Below are positions 13,458 through 20,954 of a stretch of 64,000 bases of DNA, in pieces; position 1 is the first letter of the stretch; each line of letters starts with the position of its first letter. The notes below the pieces were generated by a model. The model ran no database searches and was not told the DNA's origin. It saw nothing but the letters and a program-made list of their open reading frames with translations. The stretch comes from Paraburkholderia sp. BCC1886 (lineage in GTDB: Bacteria; Pseudomonadota; Gammaproteobacteria; Burkholderiales; Burkholderiaceae): contig NZ_CAAJGK010000044.1 in NCBI RefSeq assembly GCF_900996245.1, positions 62,001-126,000 on the forward strand, in the 5' to 3' direction. The translations under genes and the position numbers were made by a program.

Positions 13458-14516
13458 TCAACGCAATTTGAACGACGGGAAGTTGAAGCGTGTCGGCGGC
13501 ACCAGTTGGCCGGCCGGAATCTGCGTCGTTTCCGGACCGCCGTTCAGGTCGAGCGGCGGCGAGTCGGCACCGGATGCAGGCGTCGGCGCAACTGCATAGC
13601 CGGCGTCGCTGGCACCGCTGCCAGCGGCTGCCGCGCTGGCGCCCGAGGCCGGCTGCGCGGGCTTCGCCGTCGCCGTGCCAGCGGTTCCGGTCACCGCGCC
13701 AGCCGGTGCCGCAGCGGCTCCGGCTGCACCTGCTGCACCCGCTGCGCCGTCGTCGACGTCGTCGTACTTCGGCAACGGCGCTTCGTCGCCATAATTCGGC
13801 AATGCCTGCGACTGCTTGCCATCCGAGAGCAAATACTGACGGCGCTGCAGATACGCATTACGCACGAACGAGTACTTGTCCAGCGCCGCGCCCGACAAAA
13901 CATCACCCACGTTCAGAAGATTCGCGCGCGTATTGATGACGTTCAGCCCGTAAAGCGCCCAGCTCAAACCGGCCGGATCGATGTAGCTGAGCGGATTCAC
14001 ATAATAGTTGCCGATCGATCCGATGGCGTCGCGCACCGTGCTCGGCCCGAACAGCGGCAGCACCAGATACGGACCGGCCGGTACACCGTAGTGGCCGAGC
14101 GTCAGACCGAAGTCGTTGTCGTGCTTGGGCAGCTTCGCCAGCGTCGCGACGTCGAACAGACCGCCGACCCCGAACACCGTGTTGATCACGATGCGCATGA
14201 TGTCTTCGACGCCGTCGGTGATCTTCAATTGCAGCAGGTTGTTCGCCGCAATGTAGACGTCGCCGATGTTCGAGAAGAAGTTGGTCACGCTGTCGCGCAC
14301 CGGCTGCGGCGTGATGAACACGTAGCCCTGCGCGACCGGCTTCAACGCGTACTGGTCGATCTTGTCGTTGACGGTGAAGATGGTGCGGTTCAGGCCTTCG
14401 AGCGGATCGCCTTTAGTCGGCGTCTGCACCGTCGTACAGCCGGCGAGCAGCAAAGCTGCTGCTGCCAGCTTCGCCAACTGGAAGGCGCGCGCGCCCCCGT
14501 TGTGTGAGGTCTGCAT
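13458..14516 (-). CDS. mlaA: Outer-membrane lipoprotein MlaA (VacJ)
   Basis: MlaA removes mislocalised phospholipids from the outer leaflet of the outer membrane and passes them to MlaC. The 352-aa precursor has a lipoprotein signal with lipobox LLAGC (Cys27). It then shows the family core: DPLEGLNRTIFTVNDKID, FFSNIGDVYIAANNLLQ, FGLTLGHYGVPAGPYLVLP and the SYIDPAGLSW region. After residue about 260 comes an unusual Ala/Gly/Pro-rich tail of some 90 residues, absent from the about 250-aa E. coli protein. The gene sits between mlaD and mlaC. Confidence 0.94.
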   Translation of the reverse strand: MQTSHNGGARAFQLAKLAAAALLLAGCTTVQTPTKGDPLEGLNRTIFTVNDKIDQYALKPVAQGYVFITPQPVRDSVTNFFSNIGDVYIAANNLLQLKITDGVEDIMRIVINTVFGVGGLFDVATLAKLPKHDNDFGLTLGHYGVPAGPYLVLPLFGPSTVRDAIGSIGNYYVNPLSYIDPAGLSWALYGLNVINTRANLLNVGDVLSGAALDKYSFVRNAYLQRRQYLLSDGKQSQALPNYGDEAPLPKYDDVDDGAAGAAGAAGAAAAPAGAVTGTAGTATAKPAQPASGASAAAAGSGASDAGYAVAPTPASGADSPPLDLNGGPETTQIPAGQLVPPTRFNFPSFKLR

Positions 14517-14527
14517 CGTTATTCTCC

Positions 14528-15136
14528 TTATTGACCGGCCGCGCCGGAGGCGGGCGAGGTCTGTACTGCGGGCGTGGGCGTCGGTGCAGCAGGCGTAACG
14601 GCGGGCGCGGCGGCGGGCGCGGCAATGGGCGCAGTCGCGGGCGCGGCGGCGCCGGAAGCGGCCCCCGGCTTCGCCGCGCCGGAATCCGCCGCCTTGCTAT
14701 ACAGGAACTGGCTGATCAGGTTTTCCAGCACGATCGCCGATTGCGTCATGGAAATGGTGTCGCCACCTTTGAGCATCTCGCTGTCGCCGCCGGGTTCGAG
14801 CCCGATGTACTGCTCGCCGAGCAGGCCGGAGGTCAGGATCTTCGCCGAGCTGTCTTTCGGAAACTGGTATTGCTTGTCGAGGTCGATCGTCACCACGGCC
14901 TGGTAGGCGTTGCTGTCGAAACCGATCGAGCCGACCCGGCCCACCGTCACACCGGCGCTCTTCACGGGCGCGCGTGCTTTCAGTCCGCCGATATTGTCGA
15001 ACTTGAGCTTGACCGGGTATGTGGCCTGAAACGACAACGAGCTCATGTTGCCGGCCTTCAGCGCGAGAAACAGCAATGCCACGAATCCCAACACCACGAA
15101 CAGGCCGACCCAGAAGTCGAGAGCAGTCTTTTTCAT
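14528..15136 (-). CDS. mlaD: MCE-domain protein MlaD
   Basis: MlaD is the inner-membrane-anchored MCE ring of the MlaFEDB lipid transporter. It starts MKKTALDFWVGLFVVLGF with one membrane helix (about residues 8-28). The MCE domain follows (NIGGLKARAPVKSAGVTVGRV to LGEQYIGLEPGGD), then a helical segment and a roughly 50-residue Ala/Pro-rich C-terminal tail. An ATG six bases upstream is in frame, but the AGG ribosome-binding site overlaps it, so the start at 15136 is preferred. Confidence 0.93.
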   Translation of the reverse strand: MKKTALDFWVGLFVVLGFVALLFLALKAGNMSSLSFQATYPVKLKFDNIGGLKARAPVKSAGVTVGRVGSIGFDSNAYQAVVTIDLDKQYQFPKDSSAKILTSGLLGEQYIGLEPGGDSEMLKGGDTISMTQSAIVLENLISQFLYSKAADSGAAKPGAASGAAAPATAPIAAPAAAPAVTPAAPTPTPAVQTSPASGAAGQ

Positions 15137-15222
15137 CGTCATCCTAAAGTGAATCCGCCGCGCCGCCGGCACGCCCCGCTGCGCGCGTCCATGACGCGGC
15201 GCCGGGCGATGGCAGCGCAGTT

Positions 15223-15990
15223 TTAGCTGAACATCAATGCCGTCAGCAGAAAATCGAGTCCGAGTACCGCGAGCGACGCGTACACCACTGTTTTGGTCGT
15301 GGCGCGCGACACGCCTTCCGGCGTCGGCTTGGCTTCGTAGCCCTGATACAGCGCGACGAAGGTCACCGCGAGGCCGAACACCACACTCTTGATCACACCG
15401 GCGCCGACATCGCGCCACACGTCGACGCCGCCTTGCATCTGCGACCAGAACGCGCCGGAGTCGACGCCGATCAGCAGCACGCCGACCACGTAACCGCCGA
15501 ACACGCCGACCGCGCTGAAAATCGCGGCGAGAATCGGCATCGAGATGATGCCGGCCCACAAGCGCGGCGCGACCACCACCTTGACGGGGTCGACCGCCAT
15601 CATTTCCATGGCTGTTAGCTGCTCGCCCGCTTTCATCAAACCGATCTCGGCCGTGAGCGACGTGCCCGCGCGGCCGGCGAACAGCAGCGCCGTGACGACC
15701 GGCCCGAGTTCACGCACGAGCGACAGCGCGACCAGCAGTCCGAGCGCCTGCTCCGAACCATAGCGGTTGAGTGTGTAATAGCCCTGCAGACCGAGCACGA
15801 AGCCGACGAACAGCCCCGACACGCCGATGATCACCAGCGAATAGTTGCCGACGAAGTGAATCTGTTTCGTGACGAGGCGCGGCCGGCGCAGCAGCGGGAA
15901 AAACTCGAACACCAGCCGGATGAAAAAGCGCGTGGCGTAGCCGGCCGTGCCGAGCCCGCCGATCACCGAGCGGCCGATCGCACTGATCAT
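15223..15990 (-). CDS. mlaE: Lipid transport permease MlaE
   Basis: MlaE is the permease of the MlaFEDB complex. The 255-aa protein has several transmembrane helices and the conserved block ELGPVVTALLFAGRAGTSLTAEIG (about residues 94-117), with MEMMAVDP following, typical of the family. The ATG at 15990 overlaps the mlaF stop by four bases. mlaF, mlaE and mlaD run in order on the minus strand. Confidence 0.95.
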   Translation of the reverse strand: MISAIGRSVIGGLGTAGYATRFFIRLVFEFFPLLRRPRLVTKQIHFVGNYSLVIIGVSGLFVGFVLGLQGYYTLNRYGSEQALGLLVALSLVRELGPVVTALLFAGRAGTSLTAEIGLMKAGEQLTAMEMMAVDPVKVVVAPRLWAGIISMPILAAIFSAVGVFGGYVVGVLLIGVDSGAFWSQMQGGVDVWRDVGAGVIKSVVFGLAVTFVALYQGYEAKPTPEGVSRATTKTVVYASLAVLGLDFLLTALMFS

Positions 15991-16808
15991 GATCGACCTC
16001 CGCCGATACCGAAATCCGCCGCGAGCGGCGTCTTGCTGGGGTAATGAAACTTGAACGGGCCGTCCGGCGCGCCGTCGATGAACTGACGCACGGTCGGGTC
16101 GGTCGAGGCACGCAGTTCGGCCGGCGTGCCTTCGGCGAGCACCCCGCCGTTGGCGAGGAAGTACACATAATCGGCAATCGCGAACGACTCCGGCACGTCG
16201 TGCGTGACCAGGATGGACGTCGCGCCGAGCGCCTGATTCAGCGCGCGAATCAGATTCGCGGTAATACCGAGCGAAATGGGATCGAGCCCGGCAAAGGGCT
16301 CGTCGTACATCATGAGTTCGGGGTCGAGCGCGATGGCGCGCGCAAGCGCAACACGCCGCGCCATGCCGCCTGAAATCTCCGAAGGCAGCAACTCGCGCGC
16401 ACCGCGCAAACCGACCGCGTTGAGCTTCATCAGCACCAGATCGCGGATCAGTTCTTCGGGAAGATCGGTATGTTCGCGAAGCGCAAAGGCGACGTTCTCG
16501 AACACCGACATATCGGTGAACAACGCGCCGAACTGGAACAGCATGCCCATCTTGCGGCGCAGCGCGTACAACCCGTCGCGCGTCTGCCGGCCGATGTCCT
16601 GCCCCTGAAACAGAATCTCGCCGCGTTGCGCGCGGACCAGTCCACCGATCAGACGCAGCACCGTGGTCTTGCCGCACCCCGAACCGCCCATGACTGCCAC
16701 CACCTGGCCGCGCTTGAAACGCAGGTTCAGGTTCGACAGAACGAGCCGGTCGCCATAGCCAAAAGCGACGTCGCGCAGCTCGAGTAGAGTCTCGGAAGGG
16801 GAAGACAC
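15987..16808 (-). CDS. mlaF: Lipid transport ATPase MlaF
   Basis: MlaF powers MlaFEDB. The 273-aa ATPase shows Walker A (GGSGCGKTT), signature ISGGMARR, Walker B (LMMYDEPFAGLD) and an H-loop (VTHDVPES). A GTG at 16808 is chosen: the length matches the family, and a perfect TATAAT lies at 16849-16854, downstream of the alternative in-frame TTG at 16868, which would then not be on the transcript. It is the first gene of the mlaFED-A-CB run. Confidence 0.93.
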   Translation of the reverse strand: MSSPSETLLELRDVAFGYGDRLVLSNLNLRFKRGQVVAVMGGSGCGKTTVLRLIGGLVRAQRGEILFQGQDIGRQTRDGLYALRRKMGMLFQFGALFTDMSVFENVAFALREHTDLPEELIRDLVLMKLNAVGLRGARELLPSEISGGMARRVALARAIALDPELMMYDEPFAGLDPISLGITANLIRALNQALGATSILVTHDVPESFAIADYVYFLANGGVLAEGTPAELRASTDPTVRQFIDGAPDGPFKFHYPSKTPLAADFGIGGGRS

Positions 16809-16848
16809 GAAGCTGACAGTCCTTTTACACGGAAGCACGGAAGGCCGA

Positions 16849-16854
16849 ATTATA
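16849..16854 (-). promoter_or_regulatory. Candidate -10 box of the mla operon
   Basis: TATAAT on the minus strand in a GCCCTATAATT context, 41 bp upstream of the mlaF GTG start. A -35 hexamer is not clear. It would start mlaF transcription at about 16842 and give a short 5' leader. Confidence 0.45.
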
Positions 16855-16910
16855 GGGCCATCATGCAAAATTTGCCGTGAGGTGCCCTGTCCCTTGACGA
16901 AGCTTGAAGA

Positions 16911-18026
16911 TTATTGCGTAAACGCGTGTTGCAGCGCAGAAACGGCCGCCGCCGGATCCCCTGCCTCCGTGACTGCGCGGACTACCGCGGCGCAACCAAC
17001 ACCGGTGGCCAGCACGTCCGGCAGCACCTGCAGATCGATGCCGCCGATCGCCACCAGGGGCACGACGCCGTCGAGCAACAGCACGTAGCGTGCCAGACGC
17101 TTCAAACCTTGCGGCGCCGTAGGCATGATCTTGGTGGTGGTCGGAAACACCGCGCCCAACGCAATGTAGCTGGGCCGGAAATGCAGCGCCTTCAGAATCT
17201 CGTAAAAACCGTGCGTCGACAGACCCAGCCGTATACCGGCCGTCGCCAGCGCGGCGAGGTCGGCCGTATGGACGTCTTCCTGCCCGAGGTGGACGCCGTA
17301 AGCGCCCGCTTCCAGCGCCGCCTGCCAGTGATCGTTGATGAACACCTGCGCCTCGTGCTCGCGTCCGGCCGCGACACTGCGCTCGATTTCGCGCTTCAGT
17401 TCGTCGGCGGGCTGGGCCGACTTGCGGCGCAACTGCACCGTTTTCACGCCGAAGCCGGCCACGCGCTCGACCCACTCCGCGCTCGGCAAGACCGGGTAAA
17501 GGCCGAGGCGCGCCGGGCATGGCGGAAACGCGAGCGAAGGCGCAGCCGGCAAGCCGGCGAGGCGCGGAAAGCGCGTCAGGTCCGACGGAAACGCGTCGCC
17601 GAGCGGGCCGTCCGCGCGGGTTTCGTCGCCGTCGCGCCAGGCGAGCGCCAATACCAATGCGTCGTGCGGATCGAAACCGCAGTCGAGAAAGGCGGCCAGC
17701 GCCGGCATCCAGTCCTCGGGCAGATGCCCTTCCAGCCGGTACGTCTCGCCGCCCAGGTGCAGCGTGGCCTTGTGTTCGGCTGCTTCGATCACGCCCGCAC
17801 CCTGCACCAGCCAGCGCGCCACGTGCTCGCCGTCCGCCTCCTGATTGGCGATCACGATCAGGTCGCCGCCGTTCGGCTCGTCCGGTGCGGTCAGGCAGAT
17901 TCGCCACGGTGCGTGGGTCGGCGGCCAGTCGCCCAGCCGGGCGCGGATGCGCTCGACCGTTTCGGTGAGTTCGTCGGCGGGCGGCCAGAACAGGTCACGG
18001 TCGTTCAATGCCAGAGTCTGCGTCAT
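16911..18026 (-). CDS. thiE: Thiamine phosphate synthase ThiE with long N-terminal domain
   Basis: ThiE joins HMP-pyrophosphate and the thiazole phosphate to give thiamine phosphate. The catalytic TIM-barrel domain occupies about residues 170-371, with [40 protein letters not shown] and AIGGID motifs that contact pyrophosphate and Mg2+. Residues 1-170 are an extra, Trp/Pro/Asp-rich domain of unknown role, making the protein nearly twice the usual 210-230 aa. The start overlaps the thiG stop by four bases, so it is coupled to the thi operon. Confidence 0.92.
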   Translation of the reverse strand: MTQTLALNDRDLFWPPADELTETVERIRARLGDWPPTHAPWRICLTAPDEPNGGDLIVIANQEADGEHVARWLVQGAGVIEAAEHKATLHLGGETYRLEGHLPEDWMPALAAFLDCGFDPHDALVLALAWRDGDETRADGPLGDAFPSDLTRFPRLAGLPAAPSLAFPPCPARLGLYPVLPSAEWVERVAGFGVKTVQLRRKSAQPADELKREIERSVAAGREHEAQVFINDHWQAALEAGAYGVHLGQEDVHTADLAALATAGIRLGLSTHGFYEILKALHFRPSYIALGAVFPTTTKIMPTAPQGLKRLARYVLLLDGVVPLVAIGGIDLQVLPDVLATGVGCAAVVRAVTEAGDPAAAVSALQHAFTQ

Positions 18027-18838
18027 GTGGCGCTCCCGTCTTGATGCCAGAACGGCATGCCGACTACCGGCGTGCTCGCGTGTGCGCTTTCGCGCTCGGC
18101 CATCGGCCCCGCCAGAAAAGCCTGGCGGCCCGCTTCGACACCCAGCGCGAAGGCCCGCGCCATCGCTTCCGGATGGGTCGCCTGCGACACGGCCGTATTC
18201 AGCAGCACGCCGTCGAAGCCCCATTCCATCACCTGGGCGGCGTGCGACGGCACGCCGAGCCCGGCGTCGACGATCAGCGGCACGTCGGGCAAGCGCTCGC
18301 GCAAGACCCGCAAACCGTAGGGATTGATCACGCCCTTGCCGGTGCCGATCGGCGCACCCCATGGCATCAGCGCTTCGCAGCCCGCATCCAGCAGACGGCG
18401 GCCGATCACCAGATCTTCGGTGCAATACGGCAGCACCTTGAAGCCGTCCTTGACGAGCAGCGCCGCCGCTTCGATCAGACCGACCGGGTCGGGCTGCAGC
18501 GTGTAGTCGTCGCCGATCAGCTCCAGCTTGATCCATTCCGTCTCGAAAATTTCACGCGCCATCTGCGCGGTGTTCACCGCCTCGCTGACGGTCAGGCAAC
18601 CGGCCGTGTTCGGCAGCAACGGCACGCCGTGGCGTTTGAGCAGATCGAAGAAACCGGTGTCGGCGCCGCCTTCGTTCATCTGCCGGCGCAACGCGACGGT
18701 CACCATGCCGGGCCGGGACGCGTCGATCGAATCGGACAGCGATTGCAGCGAGGGATAGCGCGAAGTGCCGAGCAGCACGCGGCTCGCGAAAGTCTGGCCG
18801 TACAGCGTGAGCGCGTCGGCGGGTTGGGAGGAAGTCAT
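18023..18838 (-). CDS. thiG: Thiazole synthase ThiG
   Basis: ThiG condenses deoxyxylulose phosphate, dehydroglycine and ThiS thiocarboxylate to the thiazole phosphate. The 271-aa barrel has the TVALRR segment (about residues 46-51), the Schiff-base lysine region in [10 protein letters not shown], and phosphate loops ([17 protein letters not shown]). The start ATG at 18838 has GGAGG just upstream. It follows thiS by 36 bp and overlaps thiE by four bases. Production of the glycine imine by ThiO matches the aerobic route. Confidence 0.95.
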   Translation of the reverse strand: MTSSQPADALTLYGQTFASRVLLGTSRYPSLQSLSDSIDASRPGMVTVALRRQMNEGGADTGFFDLLKRHGVPLLPNTAGCLTVSEAVNTAQMAREIFETEWIKLELIGDDYTLQPDPVGLIEAAALLVKDGFKVLPYCTEDLVIGRRLLDAGCEALMPWGAPIGTGKGVINPYGLRVLRERLPDVPLIVDAGLGVPSHAAQVMEWGFDGVLLNTAVSQATHPEAMARAFALGVEAGRQAFLAGPMAERESAHASTPVVGMPFWHQDGSAT

Positions 18839-18874
18839 GAGCAGGATCCTGGTCTGGGGCAAACGCGGGGCGGT

Positions 18875-19072
18875 CTAGCCGCCGGCCACGGGTTGCACGA
18901 CATCGAGCTTGTCGCCCGGCTGCAGTGCGCGCGCCGCATGCTGGCTGCGCGCGACGAAATCGCCGTTCAACGCGACCGCGAACGGCGGACGCGCGCCGAA
19001 CGCGGCGAGCGCATCGGCGACAGTCGCGCCTTCGGGCAGCGACAACGGCTTCTGATTGATGTGAATGTTCAT
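18875..19072 (-). CDS. thiS: Sulfur carrier protein ThiS
   Basis: ThiS is a ubiquitin-like sulfur carrier whose C-terminal Gly-Gly becomes a thiocarboxylate. The 65-aa protein ends VVQPVAGG, the diagnostic Gly-Gly tail, and starts MNIHINQKPLSLPEGATV. The ATG at 19072 is chosen over an upstream in-frame start by family length. It lies between thiO and thiG. Confidence 0.94.
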   Translation of the reverse strand: MNIHINQKPLSLPEGATVADALAAFGARPPFAVALNGDFVARSQHAARALQPGDKLDVVQPVAGG

Positions 19073-19144
19073 GGTGTTCGGAGACGGTTCAATCGGGGGC
19101 GGCACGGAGTTGTACGCAAGGTCGCGCGCCGGGGCGCGCAACGC

Positions 19145-20293
19145 TCACGCCGGCTCCCGCGTGGAATTCAGGTGATTCAGGTGAAACAGCTCGCTCCAGC
19201 GCGCGCCGCGCTGCCAGTCGGCAAACGCGTCCGCACTGCCGATGTGGCCGTCGAGCAGCGCCGCGGCGAAGCGCACGGCTTCGTCGGCGACTTCGGGCAC
19301 GATCATATAGCCGTGCCGGTACAGGCCATTGACGCGCAACGTCTGCGCGCCGTCCCACAACAGGGCCGGACGGTGGTCCGGCAAGGTCGGGCGGCACTGC
19401 GAATTCAGCTCGAGAATGCGCGCCTCGCCGAATCCGGGATGCACCGAAAACGCCGCGCTTAGCAATTCGAGGGCCGAGCGCACGCTCATGGGCGACATGT
19501 CTTCGCCTTCGACTTCGGTCGCGCCGATCACATACAGGTCGTTCTGCTTCGGCGCGATATACAGCGGATAGCGCGGATGCAGCAGCCGCACCGGCCGCGT
19601 CAGACCGATACCCGGCGCGTGCACGCGCGCGACTTCGCCGCGAATTCCGCGCAAGGTCGGCAGCGCCGGCTTGGCGCCGAGCCCCCGGCAGTCGATCGTG
19701 ATACGCGCGGGCGGCAGCGCGTGGTCGTCGATGGTCGTGTTCCAGTGCGTGTCGACGCCGCGCTGCGCGAGGCCCGCGGCCAGCGCGGTCAACACCTGAC
19801 GGTTATCCAGTTGGCCTTCGCGCGGCAGCAGCCAGCCCTTGTTGAAGCGGCCGGCCAGCGCAAGCTCGGTGGCGCCGACCTGCTCGCCCGCGAGCGGCAC
19901 GATACCGCCGTCGACCAGTTCGGCCGGCGCGTTCGAACGCACCCGGCGCTCGAACAGCGGCGCCTCGGTGCGGTCGGCGTGATGCCAGACCACCAGCGTG
20001 CCGTTGCGCTGGAAGAACACGGGTTCGGGCAATTCGGCGAGGATGCGCGGCCAGCTGTCGAGCGAACTCGCGCCCAGCCGCGTGATCAGCAGTTCCGCGC
20101 TGGCGGCTTCGGCGAGCGGCGCCAGCATGGCGGCCGCCACCCACGCGGTGGCTTGCGACCCGGTGGCGTCGCCGCGCTCGTAGAGCGCCACGCGATGCCC
20201 TTCGCCGGCCAGCCGCCACGCGACCAGCCGCCCGCAAAGACCGCCGCCGATCACGGCAAAGTCCGGTCGATCGGTGTGCACGGAAGCAGTCAT
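19145..20293 (-). CDS. thiO: Glycine oxidase ThiO
   Basis: ThiO is an FAD-dependent oxidase that converts glycine to the imine used by ThiG. The 382-aa protein begins with the dinucleotide-binding motif FAVIGGGLCGRLVAWRLAGEGH. It ends with the flavin-contact region, RVNGLYRHGYMIVPEVAD, where the family has NGHYRNGILLAP-like sequence. The start ATG at 20293 overlaps the stop of a possible short upstream ORF by four bases. It is the first gene of thiOSGE behind a TPP riboswitch. Confidence 0.93.
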   Translation of the reverse strand: MTASVHTDRPDFAVIGGGLCGRLVAWRLAGEGHRVALYERGDATGSQATAWVAAAMLAPLAEAASAELLITRLGASSLDSWPRILAELPEPVFFQRNGTLVVWHHADRTEAPLFERRVRSNAPAELVDGGIVPLAGEQVGATELALAGRFNKGWLLPREGQLDNRQVLTALAAGLAQRGVDTHWNTTIDDHALPPARITIDCRGLGAKPALPTLRGIRGEVARVHAPGIGLTRPVRLLHPRYPLYIAPKQNDLYVIGATEVEGEDMSPMSVRSALELLSAAFSVHPGFGEARILELNSQCRPTLPDHRPALLWDGAQTLRVNGLYRHGYMIVPEVADEAVRFAAALLDGHIGSADAFADWQRGARWSELFHLNHLNSTREPA

Positions 20294-20415
20294 CGGCCGC
20301 GCCTTTCAGGGCGGCAGACTGCGAACCCAGAGCGGGAATGACAGCGGCCGTTAAAACCGGCACGAACGCCGACGGGGCGCGGAGCAAAACACATCACGAA
20401 ATAATCGGGGGTCAT
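20290..20415 (-). CDS. Possible 41-codon leader ORF overlapping thiO
   Basis: An ATG at 20415 preceded by AAAGGA at 4-5 bp opens a 41-codon frame that ends in TGA overlapping the thiO ATG (ATGA). The peptide (begins MTPDYFVMCF, rich in Arg, Cys and Gly) has no recognised motif. The position, ribosome-binding site and overlap suggest translational coupling to thiO downstream of the riboswitch, but short frames are common in GC-rich DNA. Confidence 0.3.
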   Translation of the reverse strand: MTPDYFVMCFAPRPVGVRAGFNGRCHSRSGFAVCRPERRGR

Positions 20416-20544
20416 CGAGTCCTTTCCGTACGGCACAAAGCGCACGTACCCAAGGACGAAACCGGCGGGTGAGCCGGCCGGGCGATGCAGGCGTCGACAT
20501 GACGCGCGCGGCCCGACGGGGAAGGGAAGACTGACTGCTTCCGG

Positions 20545-20648
20545 AAACTTCCCGCGCCGGTATTACCCGGATCGGGTGCAAAGGGTCTCTCTCAGCCTTG
20601 CCGCCGCCGCGCGAAAAACCTGCGGCCCGTGGGCAAAGCACCCCTGTT
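20545..20648 (-). promoter_or_regulatory. TPP riboswitch (THI element)
   Basis: The minus strand carries the conserved THI-box elements in order: GGGGTGC (20644-20638), GGCTGAGA (around 20597-20590), then ACCCTTTG, CACCCGATCCGGGT and AATACCGGCGCGGGAA (to about 20549). Thiamine pyrophosphate binding normally lowers expression of the genes downstream, here thiOSGE. The aptamer ends about 250 nt before the thiO start, a long leader. No clear intrinsic terminator with a U-tract is seen between them, so the off-switch may be Rho-dependent or act on translation. Confidence 0.93.
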
Positions 20649-20660
20649 TCGTCGAGGGCC

Positions 20661-20690
20661 ATTAGACCATAAAAGCCGCGACGGCCGCAA
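20661..20690 (-). promoter_or_regulatory. Candidate promoter of the thi operon
   Basis: On the minus strand, TTGCGG (20690-20685) and TCTAAT (20666-20661) are 18 bp apart, just upstream of the riboswitch aptamer. The -35 is a weak match, so this is tentative. Confidence 0.3.
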
Positions 20691-20954
20691 ACCGGCGCGG
20701 CAGGGGGCCGGGCGGCTCTGGCACAATGCCGTGACCGGATTTCGCCGCCCCGGCGAGGCTGCTGAACACGCAACATCGCACGCAATGACACAGGCAACCA
20801 CAGACGCAACGACAGACGCACCAGCGCGTACCCCAGCGAACTTAATTTTCGCTTAAGGGCATGGCGCCAGAATCTGACCCTCGGCCGCCCGGCACAGCAC
20901 AGGGGCCAGCCAGACCGGGCTACCCCGAGGCCAGCACATCTCACCAGGATGCTC

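Larger units (their letters stand above)
20294..20954. other. Intergenic region between thiO and the SbmA-like transporter
   Basis: This divergent gap holds the thi leader (possible leader ORF, riboswitch, candidate promoter) on the minus strand. The part at 20691-20954, which must contain the promoter of the plus-strand transporter, shows a short repeat of acgacagacgc type (about 20796-20825) but no clear promoter box. Confidence 0.6.

Noticed and set aside
16911-18536. A 541-codon frame extending thiE upstream into thiG
   Set aside because: Sequence before the ATG at 18026 is the thiG shadow. The ATG overlaps the thiG stop by four bases and fits the known enzyme.
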